Assembly: GCF_009870125.1 (NCBI RefSeq)
Contig: NC_046679.1
Location: 26,164,001 to 26,228,000, forward strand
Direction of reading: 5' to 3'
Source: Drosophila pseudoobscura
Taxonomy: Eukaryota > Arthropoda > Insecta > Diptera > Drosophilidae
DNA: 64,000 nucleotides
Shown: positions 1 to 13,546 of the stretch, piece by piece
Numbering within the stretch: the stretch's first letter is position 1
Layout: each line of letters begins with the position of its first letter
Program-made: the position numbers and the translations under genes
The notes under the pieces: generated by a model
Seen by the model: the letters and a program-made list of their open reading frames with translations, nothing else
The model's database searches: none
Told to the model about the DNA's origin: nothing

Positions 1-2317
1 ACTTTTTTTTTATGGGAAAAGGAGTCCTAGGAGTCTAAGGAGTTGTTTGTTTCTCGTGGAAAGCTTTAAGGATTCCCAGGAAATTGTGTATTTCCTGAAT
101 CTAAACTGAATACTACATCATTTTCCTCAGTAAATTTACAGATGAGGATTGCTAACTCGTTTTTCGTTTTTTCGAAGGACAACGACGACTGTCCGCTAAT
201 GGCCTAAGCTGCAAAACGAATCCAAAACCAAATCTGAATCCGCAACCAAACCGAACCGAAAAAAAAGAGTGGCGATTGTCTGTCGACAGGATGTCTCCGG
301 CGACAAAAGTCTGGCAGCAGCCGCAGCAGCAGCAAGGATTCCTCCTGCCATTCGACTGCATTGCCGCCGCACTGCCGCCTGCCCCATGAACTTGAGTTTT
401 TTTTTTTGTCGTGGCTTTGGTTGGGGAGTCGAATCTCTCCTCTCCTCTTCCCCTCCTGACCCTGTGAAACCAGGGAAACGGTTGCCTTTCTTCTCTAACG
501 AGTTCTCTGCCGCAGCCGAGCTCCAGTGCCAAATTTACTTCAGTTTTTTATTTGTCGCTGCTGCTGCTGTGGCACGTAGAGCGTGTTAAATTTTCCGCAC
601 GCATTCTGCTATTCTCCCGTATCTCCATGGCTATCCCTATCTCTGTCTATACCTATACCTATCTCCATCTATCCTTCCTGTCCTTGTATTTATCTGTCGC
701 CCTTTTGGCTACAGGGTAGCACTCAGAGGGTCTACCCTGGAAAATTCCTAGAATAGATAGCCCTAAGGATGGGTTGGATCTATGTTATTATCTACTAGGC
801 GACTTTTAGCACCAAAAAGATACTGAAATTGTATTTTTAAATTTTCTTTAAAATTTTTTTATTCAGAATCGTAATCTTTCAATTGTTGTGGGTGACACAA
901 TTTTTTAAAATAGAACGCTCTAGTTTTCTACAATGCTCTATGAAGGAAAGAACTACGTGTTGCCAAAGCTTGATCATAATCAGGAATTAAAAACTAAAGT
1001 TTCTTTGGGAATTAGCTCCAATTAGAAAGTATTCTCCAGCATGCCTCGAAAAAAGTATTTTCCGTCTATAATTTCACATATTTTAATAGAACTGCCAATG
1101 GTTTGAATCCCATTAGAGCGTACCTTTCAGTCGCAACATTCTGTACACTTTTGTTGTTTTTTTCCCCTCTCGATGAGTGCACTCCATTGCGAGTGGCCGT
1201 CTGGCAGTTTGCCAAAAAACTGTCAAAGCAATACGAGACAACGTGCCGCATGCCCCCAAAAACATCCCCAAACCCCTTTTATACCCCCCGGAAAAGTGGA
1301 ATCTCCTGCCGCCAGGAGACAGGGACATGTGTGAATGCCGCCAGGAGGTGAGTCTTCCTTTGGTCCAGTGGGAGGGAGGGAATGCCATGGAAGTTCTATA
1401 CAAATGAAAATGCAATTCACACAAATGGACTTTTCTCTCGTTTCGGCGTAAAACAGTGGATGGGGAAAATGGTAGAAGGGGAAGGGGCGTTGGTTGGGGT
1501 GTCACCAAAAAAAAAAAAAATCAGCGATAAACGTGGACAAGCGGCAAAGATTGAATTAGTTTGTTGGATTCTTTTTTGGAGAGTAGGAGGGAGAGGGACT
1601 ACAGAGGACTACTCCACTGCAGCAGAGAGCATCCAGTAAACGGATGACAGAGGAGGATAACGGGAGTATATCAGAGGGATAGAACGAGTATAAATGATTT
1701 TTTGGGGGGGGAAGAGAGGCGGAAGTCTGACGGTTTTCCCGCTCGTTCCCCTCTCTTGTCAAATGCATTTATTGATTTACTCCATAAATCTTTTGTGTTC
1801 AATGGTTTTGCAAAAACGAACAACAAACAACGAATAAAATGCTGGCTGCTGAAAAACAAGACCCCCGTATGGCCGTCAGATCCATCTCTATCGGTGGCAT
1901 CTAATTGGAAGACATGCAACATGCAGCAGCAGCAGCAGCGGTGGTATCAGAATCTATTGTTTCGTTGCGGATTTCGTTATATTTTCTATTTTCATTCAAC
2001 ATTTAATTGAAAAATGTGAAAATGGATCTCCATCAAGTGGTGCCAGATGCGGAAATGGTGTTTCGAGAGGCTGAGGATTACGATTGGAAGTTTTGATGGG
2101 TGTTTGAGTGTTTTTGGGGTTGCTGTTAAAGAAATAGGGTCCTTGGGGACTTTATTATATTTGAATCAACTTGTGAGGGGTTCAAGAATCCCCTAGAAAC
2201 CCTTAAAGAAAACATAGTCGGCTTTAAATCCGCTTAAAAATAAATAAAATAAATCGATAAGGATATCAATTTGAAATCGATTAATGATTAATCATAATCA
2301 TAATAATTAAACTATCA

Positions 2318-2390
2318 TCATAAATTATATATTATAAATTATATATTACAAATTATTTTTATAAATTATATATTATAAATTATATAAATG
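2318..2390. repeat. AT-only imperfect tandem repeat
   Basis: Repeated units of the form TATAAATTATATAT occur several times with small changes, giving a stretch of over 70 bases almost without G or C. It looks like slippage-derived DNA rather than a transposon end. Confidence 0.6.
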
Positions 2391-3795
2391 GATTATCTAT
2401 GAGGATAGACTTTTGATTTTGACTGATTCAAACCTCTTGGGATCGATTTCGATGGATGCATATCGATTTGGAATAGAACATTGTCATTTTTGTATTATCG
2501 AAGAATGATCTATTGTATAGATTATTATGGATGTACAAATGGCTTTATTTCCTCATTTAGTTTGCCCACGATTCAAAGAAAAATAGTTGGCCTTATACAA
2601 AACTTGAATCGTATTTCTGAAGTAGATCTCTTTTCTAATAAATTGAGTAAACTCTCCGAAAGAAGAACCACAGAAACATAACTGCTAAGAATGCAAACAG
2701 ACGCCGCCAGAAAGGGGAAGAGGCTTGACCTCTGGCCTCTGTCTCTGCCCCCAAAAAAAGATACAAACGAGTAGTTTGGAACACTCGTAGTTTTGCCTGC
2801 AATGGCAATTCTGTGTCCAGTCAACAACACTTTGTTATTAAGACTCTTTTCCATATTCATGAATTCCCAAGGAAATGCTGAATGAATGATTTTGAATAAT
2901 GATTAGACTATGCATTCGATTGGCCATAGAAGCCACAGCAGAAGCAGAACAGAGTGCAGCATCATGGGGAGATGCACTTTCATAAATATTCAAAACGCAT
3001 TTTGTGCATCCTCCCCCATGTGTGACATTGATGCCACACGAGGCTTGGTGCCTGCTGCCTGGGATGTGAGTGCCAACTCCATGTGTTTGGTGTGTCCGAA
3101 AAATACCAGAGATAATGCCTGTTGTATGAATTCATTGCCGAAGAGAGTCTTGGGACTATCCCTTACATTTGGGAAAGTAATTATGAAAGGTATCTACTAC
3201 GAAGTTTGCATTTGTGGATCCCATAAGAGAGACGTTGAAAGAGTTATATAGAATAACTAGAATTAGACGTAAAAACTATGCCGCACAATCTGTGAGATTT
3301 TCAAGTGTTGTTCCAGTGAAATCTTGGGGCTCTTTTATTTGGAATTGAGTGGATTTCTAGCTTTTACTTAATTTGAAATCTAGCGACTATTTTCCCAAGG
3401 GGTTTATAGCACGGGGTTTTGGTAAAAGTTGTTCCTTAAATGTTCCCTTCTGTTGATTTCTGCATAACATATTGCAGGGCATCAAGAGCGGAGGGACTGC
3501 CCTGCTTGTTCCAGGACTCGCTGCTGATGTCCATGACTGATGTGCTGTTGAAAATGCATTTATTAAATTCATGCACTGCCCACACGAGGCACTCGACACT
3601 CGACAGTCGACAGTCGAGAAGAAGTGCTGCAGTCCTTAGGAGGCACGGGGATGACAGGGACAGGGAGAGGGACAGGGACGAAACGGATGGATGGATGGAC
3701 AGAATCCATTTCCTGAGACTTACTCGAGTGGTTCTTTGCTTATAGCTTGATTTATTTATTTGCTTACCAAAACAACAAGTGATGTGAGTGTGGCA

Positions 3796-3848
3796 GAGTC
3801 AGGGGCGGGGGGCAGGGGCAGGGGCGGGGCAGGGGCAGGGGCAGGGCT
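3796..3848 (+). repeat. G-rich hexamer-like repeat (GGGGCA/GGGGCG)
   Basis: Runs of four to six Gs separated by CA or C recur about eight times. The pattern fits the loose G-quadruplex rule of four or more G-runs with short loops. No gene relation is visible. Confidence 0.6.
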
Positions 3849-5753
3849 AGATAGAGTCAGAGGCAGAGGCAGAGGCATCAAGCCATCAATTAGGCCCCAA
3901 AGTAAGCCAGCAACAACAGTTGTCAATTAAATTCGAATGCCAGGCAAATTGTGAGCTCTATTTCTTCGGTCTGTTCTCCGTTCTGGTTGGTTCTGGGCCC
4001 CTGGCCGTTGGGCTGGCGACTAATTGGGTCTCTAAAAGCGGCTGAAACCGAAGACGGGTGAAGCAGTGAAGCAGTGAAGCGGAGCGGAAGAGTGGAATGA
4101 ACATCTCTCAAAGATTTCCATTAATTTCGAGGAATAAACGGAACAGCCTTCACCTTTACCCCAGAATTTACCCCAATGCCAGAATCCCCGACTAAGACAG
4201 AAAAATGTATAATTACAGGGCAAAGCAGAATCCATCGCCATCCGTTGAGCATATTGACCTCCGGCCAAGTGGAACGTGTCGTCGACTGTTGACGACGAGT
4301 ACGGTTAGTTAGAGCGAGAAAGCGAGTCATCGAACCCTTTGATGGGTGCTTCAGACACCCCGAAAGCAAAAAAGCAAAAGCAAAAGAAGGAAGGAAAACA
4401 CAAATGAACAGTTAGCCAATGTCATTAGCTTTCGTTCGAGCTTTGGCTCTCGGAAGAGAGGGTTACCCAAACAGTTTGCGAGGGGTACCCTCTACCTCTA
4501 CCTCTATGGCGACCTCCTACAAGTGAAGGATTTTGAGGAAATTGTTAAAAGTTGGAATGTTGGAAAGCTTTATCATCATTTCATTCTTGAACCTGAAAAG
4601 ACTTTCTACTCGTACAGTAGATTTCCAGTAGATGGGTCCTCTTCTAGGTCTGGTTATCCCTCCATCCGGTTACCATAGAAGGAATACTTTCATTAACACC
4701 ACAGACTACCCTCTTTCTCCGTCTGCACTCCGACTTTTGCTCTTCCATGTGTTTGCTCCTGTTGTTCCTCCTTCTTACGGTTTTTGTTGTGCTTGTTGTC
4801 TGTCTTTCACCATCATCCTGCGGGTCACGCGCATATGCATGAGGATGGAATGAAGGAGGAGAGAGTCTGGTGGAAGGCTAGGGGGCATGGCATGGATTGT
4901 GGAAGTGTTTTGGTGTGTGTGGGGCAGTCAGTATTCATTGGTGCGTGGTCTGTTTGGTGGAGAACCCGTCTCCCTGTCCCTTCCTGTCGTCGTGACGTCG
5001 GGAAACCTTTTCTGTTGACTTTTCCACTTTGACGAAATTAAATCTGCAATGCAAAAATGATGATGGACATGGGGCACATGGCACATTGGGACTGGCGTGT
5101 GTGTTGCGCTTGAATGGTAATTGAGAAAGTCAGATAGAGACAGAGAGAGAGCGAAACAGAGAGAGAGAGAGAGAGAGACACAGTTTTACAGTTGAGAAGA
5201 GATTCTGAAACGCTTAGAGTATGTGACTTTTCCATGGAAATGTTTAAGGAATTGGCCTTCATTGTAAAGCGAATTGGCTATCATTAAGATGCCAGATGGC
5301 GAATGGACTTGATTTGAACTGTACATTCAAGGTATGTTCAAAAGACATATTTTTGAACACGGGTACAATTTCAGTAAACCGAGAGGCAGAGTACAGTCCG
5401 AGTCATACATTTCCACACATGTATTGTATGTTTGAAATGCCTTTCCATGCCTTTCAAGTCCGAGTATTCCTTGATTCTGTGTCCTTTGCCATTTTGCCTG
5501 AAGTTCACTCACTCTCAGTTCTCGGAGTACCCCAAAATGCTCAGCAGCTACGTCCAAGTCCAACAGGAGGAGAGGGTGGAGCAGGATGAAGGAAAAAGCG
5601 GAATCAGCAGAAAAGTATGTTTAAAAGAAGGTGTTGCACGAGTCCATTCTTCCAACTAACCGATAATGTTCATTCTTAACCTGCGCGACCCGATCTCCGC
5701 ATGTTCATGGGAACTATGCCTTACCTTCTATGGAATGTACCTTGTCCTTGGAA

Positions 5754-5779
5754 GCAGCAGCAGCAGCAGCAGCAGCAGT
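5754..5779 (+). repeat. (CAG)n microsatellite
   Basis: Uninterrupted CAG triplets, about eight to nine copies. The flanking frames are not convincing coding sequence. Confidence 0.8.
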
Positions 5780-6222
5780 GGGCAGCGGCAGAGGTAAGAG
5801 AATCAGCAGGAGCGGCGAGAGATAGGGCCCCGCGGGGGAGGGGGGAGAACAACTGAAATGGCTTTAGAGTGAAACACTTTAGTAATTGGTAGCTTATTTC
5901 CATCAGCAGAAGCAGGCGGACAAAGAGAGGAACAGCAGGGATAGAGATAGAGGCCACTGCCTCTAGACGGAGGGAGAAGCAAAGTAACGGAAATGAAGGG
6001 ACAGTGTCGGAGCCGGAGAGCAAGAGCAAAAGCTAAAGCTAACGGCATCACGATTATGCACAAAAGCAACGACACGACTGTCACAAGCTTAATGTGGAAA
6101 CGTCGCACAAATGAAACAAATGCAAAAAAGCGATAGCAGAGGGAGGGGAGGCGAAAAAACAGCCGAGCTTTAATGTACATGTGTGTGTGTTTGTGTGCGT
6201 GTAGACAGATGAACTTTACATA

Positions 6223-6285
6223 CATACATCTACAATCTACATACATCTACAATCTACATACATCTACAATCTACATACATACATC
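6223..6285 (+). repeat. 17-bp tandem repeat
   Basis: A 17-base unit, ACATACATCTACAATCT, recurs in about three and a half copies before drifting into ACATACATC. This is a simple minisatellite. Confidence 0.7.
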
Positions 6286-6368
6286 TTTCTACTGCTATCT
6301 CTGCCAATCTTAATCTATGAAAGTCCAAGTTCTCTCTATCTCTTCACCTGTCCGTTAAAAATATATAC

Positions 6369-6371
<3 letters not shown>

Positions 6372-6409
<38 letters not shown>
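6372..6409 (+). repeat. (TG)n microsatellite
   Basis: Nineteen TG dinucleotides without interruption. This tract explains the poly-Thr/His frames seen on both strands here. Confidence 0.9.
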
Positions 6410-6410
<1 letters not shown>

Positions 6411-8700
6411 CCTTCGGGAACAGCAGCAGCAGGAGAAAAAAGGACCGGTTCTCTCTTTGACATAATTAAACGCATTTGAAAGATGAAGATGTCGTCCTTG
6501 TCGCAAATAAGAAATGTTGAGGAACAAGAAGGAAGGAACAACCAGCAAGATGAAGATGAAGATGAAGATGAAGATGTGGGATGGTGACAGGCAGAGACCC
6601 ACCTCATCTCATACTCCCCCCCCCACTCCCCTCCCCCGTCACGATTCCTGTCATGGTTACGTGCTGTAGGGGGTAAAAGGTGTGGCCATGTTGCCACCTA
6701 CGCTACTACTCCTCTCTTCGATGCCTGGAACCTCTCACTGATGATGAAGCTGATTATGTGAGGGCTCTCTCTCTCTTCTAAGGCACTTCTTGTGCTGCTG
6801 GCTTCTTATTCCACTTGTTCTGCCTCTTCTGCCATTTTTTGTGCCTGTAGACCGTTGATGAAGATGAAGTGCGCCTTGTTTGATCAATATTGCACTGAGA
6901 GAAAACTAGCATGCCATTATATCACACATTTTAGAGTGGTACTTCTTAAAGAAATGTTAGAGATTTCTTTTTATAGATCCCAAGAAAATAAATCTAGAGT
7001 TCTGCCTCTTCGGCTTAGCTGCCAAGCAAGATCTTTAATCAATTTCTCTCAGTGTACACATGCAATAGATGTAGCAGGCAGTCACCCAGGCATCCTCACC
7101 TCAAGTTGAAAAGATTTGTGCGGCATTCGAGGCATTTGATTTGAGTTATTTAGCAGGTCCGTCTACTGATGATATTTTCTCCCGTCCATCTCCAGCATCT
7201 CCTCTGCCGCTTGTTGTTTCTGGACATTTAATGGCTGCCATTTCTCTTGTTTAAGGTGCGAACGCATCAGCAGGGCCATCATTGCTCTCTCTGGTGGATG
7301 CCGCTGCTGGGGCATTCATAAATTATGCAGACATTTAGCGGCACGACCACGAGCAGCACATTACGTATACGCGGCGTGCCGCGCCGCGCCGCGCCGCACG
7401 TGCTCCCCGATGGTCCGTGTTGATAATTATACACTCTTTCCGAAGAGCACGGGGATATTATGATTTTAATTAGATTTATGATTTATTTGTGTGTCAATTG
7501 GATTTTGCAGATCCATTTTATCTGGAGATCTGCATAGGTTACTATATTAAACAGAAACCATCTTTTAAGATGGGGAAATCATACAATAACTATTTATAGG
7601 AGTATCTTCCATGAGAATGATGGCTATCCCAGAGTATCTATCGCTTCGGGCTCACCTTTTCTACGATAATCTTCTTCCTTAAGATCTGTTGTTGTTCGTT
7701 CATCCTCTATCTCTGATTGTGGGTGGAGGGAGTGTTGTTCTTGTTTGTCAACATGGCCCACACTCGATGTGTTGGTAGCAGCAGCAGCTTCAGTATGTGT
7801 GCCTCTCTGGCTGTTTCTTGTGTCTGTTTTTTCTCTCTGCACAGCCTGCGGCCATGTTGATAACTCTGATGACGTTGATGAAAAACTTTTGATTGATGTG
7901 GTGGCAAAAACTTCATGTTTGTCATTAGGCGCCACACAACTAGAGCAAGACGGCAGAGAAAGGGGACTCCCCAGATAGAAGAGGCAGAGAGAGAGCCAGG
8001 AAGGAGGGCCTCCAAGTTTTCGGCATAACAAACGACTGTCGGGGAAAAGTTCTCCCTGCCATTTCTCCTAGGGTTGTGGCTGGTGGGATGCGTGTGGCGG
8101 CACTTGAAGTGCTTGAAAGACAAAAGTTTTGTTTATTAATTAATTGAGGAGGGCTCGTGCATGTGAGTGCCGCAACCAACCAGAGTTGCCCGTCTATCTG
8201 GCGCCAGAGTTAACAATCGGCGTGAAAAAACAACAGTGAGAATTGTGATTGAAATGGAAATTGTGTAAGGGAATTAATTTGACAGATTTTCAGTGAGTTT
8301 TTGGATAGGCAGTGGATAAAACGGCATTATAAAAATAAAATGCATTAAAAATTCTATACGGATCTTCCTTTTAGGCATTTCTTTCAGTTTTTGTTGAAAT
8401 TCAATTGAAAAAAGAAACAATTGCATTCCTCGCATTCGGCGGGTAGCCCTGGCAACCCTGAACCAGCACCGCTGCTCCTGCTGCAGTTCGGTCTTTCTTC
8501 TGTAACTGTGGCTGTACCTTCTGTTGGTCCTGTGCCTGTGCCTGTACCTGTGGCTTACACTTACCTCCAGTTCTCTCTTAGATTTTGTCGCCTTCGAGGC
8601 TTCCACGGAGTTGTTGGCCATTCATTATGGCGTGTTTTTTCCTCCTCTGCCTAGTAGTTGCAAGTGCTTTTGCTCAAAGTTGCAAGGCAACACTACAATG

Positions 8701-8701
<1 letters not shown>

Positions 8702-8738
<37 letters not shown>
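8702..8738 (+). repeat. (CA)n microsatellite
   Basis: About eighteen CA dinucleotides in a row. Three overlapping open frames across it all derive from the repeat. Confidence 0.9.
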
Positions 8739-8740
<2 letters not shown>

Positions 8741-9816
8741 CTCCTACTTCGTCGTAGCTTTTTTCTCTCTCTCTCTTCCTTTTCGCTGGCTGCTTTTTAA
8801 ACTTTTCTCGTTATTTTTGCACATTCGCTTGGGTTTTATGGCCACTGGAAACACTAATTACCTTGTTTTTCGGAGAATTAACTTTTCGATTACTGTTGCT
8901 GCGATGTTTGTTACTGGCACTAGAGAGGGGGGTAGGGAGGGGCAGGGAGGAGAAGGGAAGAAGGACGAGAGAAACTTACAAGTGCAGTTTGCAAAAAAAT
9001 AAGAATTAAATGAAAGCAATCAATGTGTGCCAGCGAGTAAGAGAAGCAGGGAAATCTTTTCGCTAGTAAACTTTTTGAAAAATTACAAAAATATGGTAAA
9101 AGTTGAAGAAATTATGGCCTGAATTTTGCGCCCCACACACAACCCCTTTAACGACACCTCCCCCTCACACTTTTGATGGCGTTATGGCGGTTAGGGGTTA
9201 AATTGAGGTCATCCTTGTTAAAGTGCAGTAGTTATTTTTCTGTAAAGAGAGAGCTTTTAGCGGATGTTGTTGCTCATATTCGTATGCACTTACATGGGTA
9301 TGAGTGTGTAGGTGTGTGTGTGTGTGTGCTTAAGGGCTGCCACCTATGTACACTCCTCTGCGAGCAGAGCAGCTTAAATACTTTGATTGTTGCCACAGCT
9401 GCCACTGCCGCTGCCGCTGTTGCTCCTGCAGTGAAGGCAAGTTTTCCTTACGGCAATTTTTCCCCTTGGGAAGCTCTTCTTCGAGTGTTTTCATTAAGTT
9501 GTCGACTTTGAAGAGAGTTTATGGTTTATTAATGGCAGTTCCTGAAGAGCAACCACTCTCAATTGAGTTTGTTATCAAATCCTGAGTTAATCTCTCAGTC
9601 ATTAGCCGAAAAGCAGCTTAATTTGTGACATTTCTATCAGTTAAATGTTTGAATGCTTAAATTGCCTTTTGAAAAGGTTTTACTTGGCAAAGTTTAAAGT
9701 TTTCAGAGCTTTAAACTACTTTTGCACTTTAGAACTATAACTTTTCCTTGGAATGAAAACTCGTTTCTTGTAAAATTCACTTCACTAATGATTACTTTTC
9801 CAATTTTGTCTTTCAG

Positions 9817-9846
9817 AAAAAGTTGGACTGAGGGTTGCAGTAAAAG
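9817..9846 (+). other. candidate 30-base noncoding micro-exon
   Basis: A strong acceptor (pyrimidine-rich tract ending TCTTTCAG) is followed 30 bases later by a consensus donor (AAAAG then GTAAGA). The enclosed 30 bases contain no start codon, so any role would be as a 5' UTR exon, for example of the cadherin gene downstream. Splice-like pairs also arise by chance in long fly introns, so this is only a candidate. Confidence 0.15.
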
Positions 9847-10099
9847 GTAAGAAACTATTAAGAATACAGGAAAATAGAGTAAAAGGGTATCTTTATGTGG
9901 AACTTTCCTGACTAAATCTCTCTTGTGAAATGTATGGCAATGCCCTCTGTCCTGATTAAAACACTGGCTGGGCGCTGCATCAAACGGCAGAAATACTTAA
10001 AGAGTGGACAGGAGAGGGCAGCCCGATCAGGAGAGGGACAAGCAGAAGCTGTCTTTTCTACCAGGAGAGCAACAGCCTAAGGAAAGCGTCCTTCCCTGC

Positions 10100-10345
10100 A
10101 GTACGGGTCATCGATGACTCAGCTGCTGACACGTCGATGACCGCGTCACTACCCCCGATGACATAGTCGATGACCGGCCATACGCTGAGCTGTTTACTTT
10201 AACATGGAGATGTCCTAGGGCATAATCGATGACATTGTCATCGAGCATTGCCGAAAAATCATGAACTTAATAAGCGATGATTTTAGCCGAAAAATCATGC
10301 ATTTTATAAGTGATGATTTTTCACGAAAAATCATGCATTTAATAT
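10100..10345. repeat. cluster of ATCGATGA and AAAAATCATG motifs
   Basis: Between 10,105 and 10,245 the octamer-like string ATCGATGAC or its complement GTCATCGA recurs at least five times. Immediately after it come three copies of CGAAAAATCATG at roughly 40-base spacing, each followed by an AT-rich spacer, two of them with GATGATTTT. The arrangement resembles a binding-site array or a decayed short repeat family. It lies downstream of the possible minus-strand small gene at 10,400-10,860. Confidence 0.55.
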
Positions 10346-10392
10346 AAAAAAGTAATACATTCAATTGTTTATTTTTCCAATTAGTTCTATTT

Positions 10393-10860
10393 ATTAAAAA
10401 TTATTATTAAATATTGTCTAAGGATGCCAGAGCTTTGTTTTTTTTTTGCCCCTACGCCCTTTTGAAAATAGCTATTTTTAATATTGTGAATAGCCTTCCG
10501 AATCACTTTTTCTGCTGGCTCGTTGGGTATTTTCATCTTCACCGCCGCTGAAATAATATGGTTATGTTAATTAATTAATTATTATTTTTTTAAAAGTTTT
10601 TTTTAAAACCTACATTCTATTTCTTTATTCTTCTTTTATTCCCGAGCATAAGAGAATAATAAAGAAATATAATGTGAATGCAGTGAAACATTAATATAAT
10701 TTGAACACAGTTTTTTTTTTAAATTTAACCTTTTATACAATTGAATTTTCTTTATTTAACACGCGCACCACACATATTATTAATTATTTAAAAACTGCAC
10801 TCACCTGATATTAATAATAATCACAGATTATTTAATTTCACTTATTAAAACTTCGATTGA
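10393..10860 (-). CDS. possible small spliced ORF (uncertain)
   Basis: On the minus strand a donor (TATCAG then GTGAGTG, exon edge near 10,807) and an acceptor (ATTATTTCAG, exon edge near 10,551) define a 250-base AT-rich intron. The exon after it opens a frame that starts at an ATG near 10,540 and runs 49 codons to a TAG near 10,391, beginning MKIPNEPAEKVIRKAI and rich in Lys and Ile. The upstream exon has no ATG and would be 5' UTR. A GC-rich, promoter-like block sits at 10,860-11,050. I recognise no family. It could be a short young gene, the end of a decayed transposase gene, or chance. Confidence 0.2.
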
Positions 10861-13468
10861 TCAAAGCAAAAGAGTTCTGTCGACGCAGGCGCAAAGGAGA
10901 CGAAAAGATAAAGCGAAGTTCTCTGCTACTGCGCACGGTCGGCAGAACCGAATTACGTTCGGCACGCGCGGAAAAGAAAGAAACAAAAGAAAAAACAAAG
11001 GGTTCGATTTGGCTGGCGGCGTCTACGCCTAGACGACATTGTAGATGGCTTTCGTCATTGTTCACTGCTGGTACTGCAGCTTCGTGTGCGCTCTTCGGCT
11101 GCAGTGGCTTCGTGTGCAGCGCTTTGATGGTCTGCGCTTCGTCTTCCGCTCAACGCTCACCTGCCGAGCCTCGGCTTTGCTTAAGCACTTCCTAAACGGG
11201 AAAGCAGCTGCATTCCGACACTCGGCAACATTTCTTGCGAAGCAAAGCAAATGCCACCTTTTTTGGGAAAACTTTAAGTACGCTTTCAACTTTCTGGCTC
11301 ACATTTCCGCTGCTTCAGTCCCGAGCCATCTCTATTTCGCTCATAACGTCTTCCTGTCAATCTGTTTCGAGTGGGAACATCTTCATGGAGTTAATTACAA
11401 GGAAATGTTACAGTGATTTTTTCTCCAGCAAACGCCCGCCGCATAACGGGGTAGTGGGGGGATTGGGTCTGCTTCTTTTGCTTCTGCATTTTCTTTGTGC
11501 CTTGCCATTTGGTCATTTTCAAATGTAATTACATTTCATTTTTCTCGCTCTCTGTCTGTGCCCCACTCCAAGTCTCACGCTCTTCGTCCTTGGGCGGAGA
11601 GTCGTTCATTATCCGGGGCTGTCCATAACATTTTGTTGCACAGTCGTCGGTAATCTTGCTGGACAAGTTCCTCCTTCCCCCCTCTCTCTAAAACTCCCTC
11701 CCATCATCAGCCTTCTTACCTCGGTATCCTTCCCACTGAGTAGAGTCCTCCCCGAGTCCAGCCTCCTGTTCCTTGGCGACTGTTTAAATGTCAGTTAAAA
11801 TCCCATAAATTCTCCTTAAATGACTTCTGTCTGCCGCAATTTCGTTTGCCAGCAGAAGCAGCCCCACGTTGACCCTGGCTGCTGGCTCCTGGCCAGAGAG
11901 AAGGACAGTGAGAGCGGGGGAAAGGGGAAGGATATGACCAAGACGGATGATGGCCAAGAAGAATTGCAGCTTTGGCTAAAAGCTGAATTAACTCTTAGAA
12001 GCAGAAGGAAATCGCACAAAGATATAGATATCAGAAAAAAAAATGTAAATTCATTCTTATGCTACACTTTTTTGTGTGTGTTTTGCTACTAAAAATATTC
12101 ATAGGGGTAGATTTGCTACAAAAAATACTTGCAGGGTATTTGTCGACCATTCTGCAGAAGAAAAATGTCTCAAAGCTCTTTAAAGGTCCAGAAAATCAGT
12201 CTGTGGCCTTCAAAGTTTTTGAGGAATGCATCTCAGATTGAATGATTTTTACTAAACAATCATTTAGAGTGTATTTCCACGAATATATGAAATTTTAGCA
12301 TACATTCTCTTCGGGAATTCCCCTGCTTTCTAGGGGATGCAACGATTTTTCCCGACTCTTTTGGGGGGGAAAACGACTGCAACTCGCGCCACCCATGGAA
12401 ACTCCGTACAACTCTTACTAAACTTGCAACTTTTGCAATTGGTTCAATAAACTCATTAAATGCTTCCAACTTTTTTTGTCCTCTCTGTGTTTTCTTCTCT
12501 CTTTCTGTCTCTCTGTTCTGTTGTCCGGCAGAAAAGTTTTTCCGGGTCTGAAATGGCGGTCATTCGGTCGCTTCGCTCCTTTTTGGCTCGTTTTCAACTT
12601 GTCGCATTATCCTTTTTATTGTCGGCGACATTTGCAACGCATTATCCTTGGACGCCATTTATTTTGCTTTTATTCTGTTTGCATTTGTTGGCCGGGGAAA
12701 CCGAAACCCTCGGAAACGCTGGGTTCTGTTTCTAGAAGGCTTCATAGCTTGGGGCTTGGGGCTTGGGGCTCGTTGCAGTCGCATTAGAGATTTCTGTGGG
12801 TTCTCTGTGGGGCTTAAGGATTGAAATTTACGGATTTTTGAAACAGTTTTCATTATGCAAAAGGATTTCCATTGGTTTTTGGCCACAAGGAATCGAATAA
12901 ATAGGAAAATATAGGTATAGGAAATACAATAGATTCCATACCAATGGATATATAGCTTTTTCTGGAGATCTACTCCCCCAGTTTTGTTGTGTTTCTGGTT
13001 CTTGCCTACGGCATTGGAATTATTTCCTGCCTATTTTCTGTGGTCTCTGGCTTTTGTTCCTCGGTTTTCGGAGGGGCCACGGCTTGCCGACGACAGACAA
13101 TAAATTTTGTGGGGCCACATTTTAATTTGTGGTAAGAAGCAGCAACAGCAGCAGCCGCAGCATTGGCATATGGGGACGTGGGGTATCCGTTTCCGCCTAA
13201 CACCTTGGCCTGGGTCCTGGTCGTGGCCCTATTTCCGGGTTGGAGGTTGCAGTTTCGGTGTATAAACCGCAGTATTTATCGTTGCCAGGGCCTGAGCCTC
13301 CAAAACCGAAACCAACACTATGCTAAGGAGTAACGCAGGGAGCTGCCACAGAGAAGAGGAAGGAGGCTGCCACAGAGAGGAGAAAGGAAGCTATAGGCTG
13401 CAAGGGTGTCATAGAAAGGGTGTGGGGGCTGTCAATTTATTTGTTGTACCACCAGCCGCAGCTGCCTT

Positions 13469-13546
13469 TTTGCCTCCTGCCTCTTGCCACTGCCTCCTGC
13501 CTCTTGCCACTGCCTCCTGCCTCTTGCCACTGCCTCCTGCCACTAC
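13469..13546 (+). repeat. 20-bp tandem repeat
   Basis: A 20-base unit, TGCCTCCTGCCTCTTGCCAC, repeats three times nearly perfectly and then a fourth time truncated. It produces a repetitive open frame on each strand but no recognisable protein. Confidence 0.8.

Larger units (their letters stand above)
1..9816. other. gene-free stretch, simple-repeat-rich
   Basis: No coding region is supportable here on either strand. Open frames are short, rich in residues encoded by low-complexity DNA, and lack splice-linked partners or recognisable domains. The stretch contains A/T-rich runs, (CAG)n, (TG)n and (CA)n tracts and a G-rich block, listed separately. By position it is probably intergenic DNA or part of a long 5' intron of the downstream cadherin gene; that is inference only. 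Confidence 0.6.

Noticed and set aside
1095..1125. GGTTTGAATCCC resembling a tRNA B box
   Set aside because: No A box, no cloverleaf pairing and no T-run terminator at the proper distances. No tRNA gene was found anywhere in the window by eye.
6336..6697. frames with runs of Thr-His
   Set aside because: They are direct translations of the (TG)n microsatellite at 6,372-6,409.
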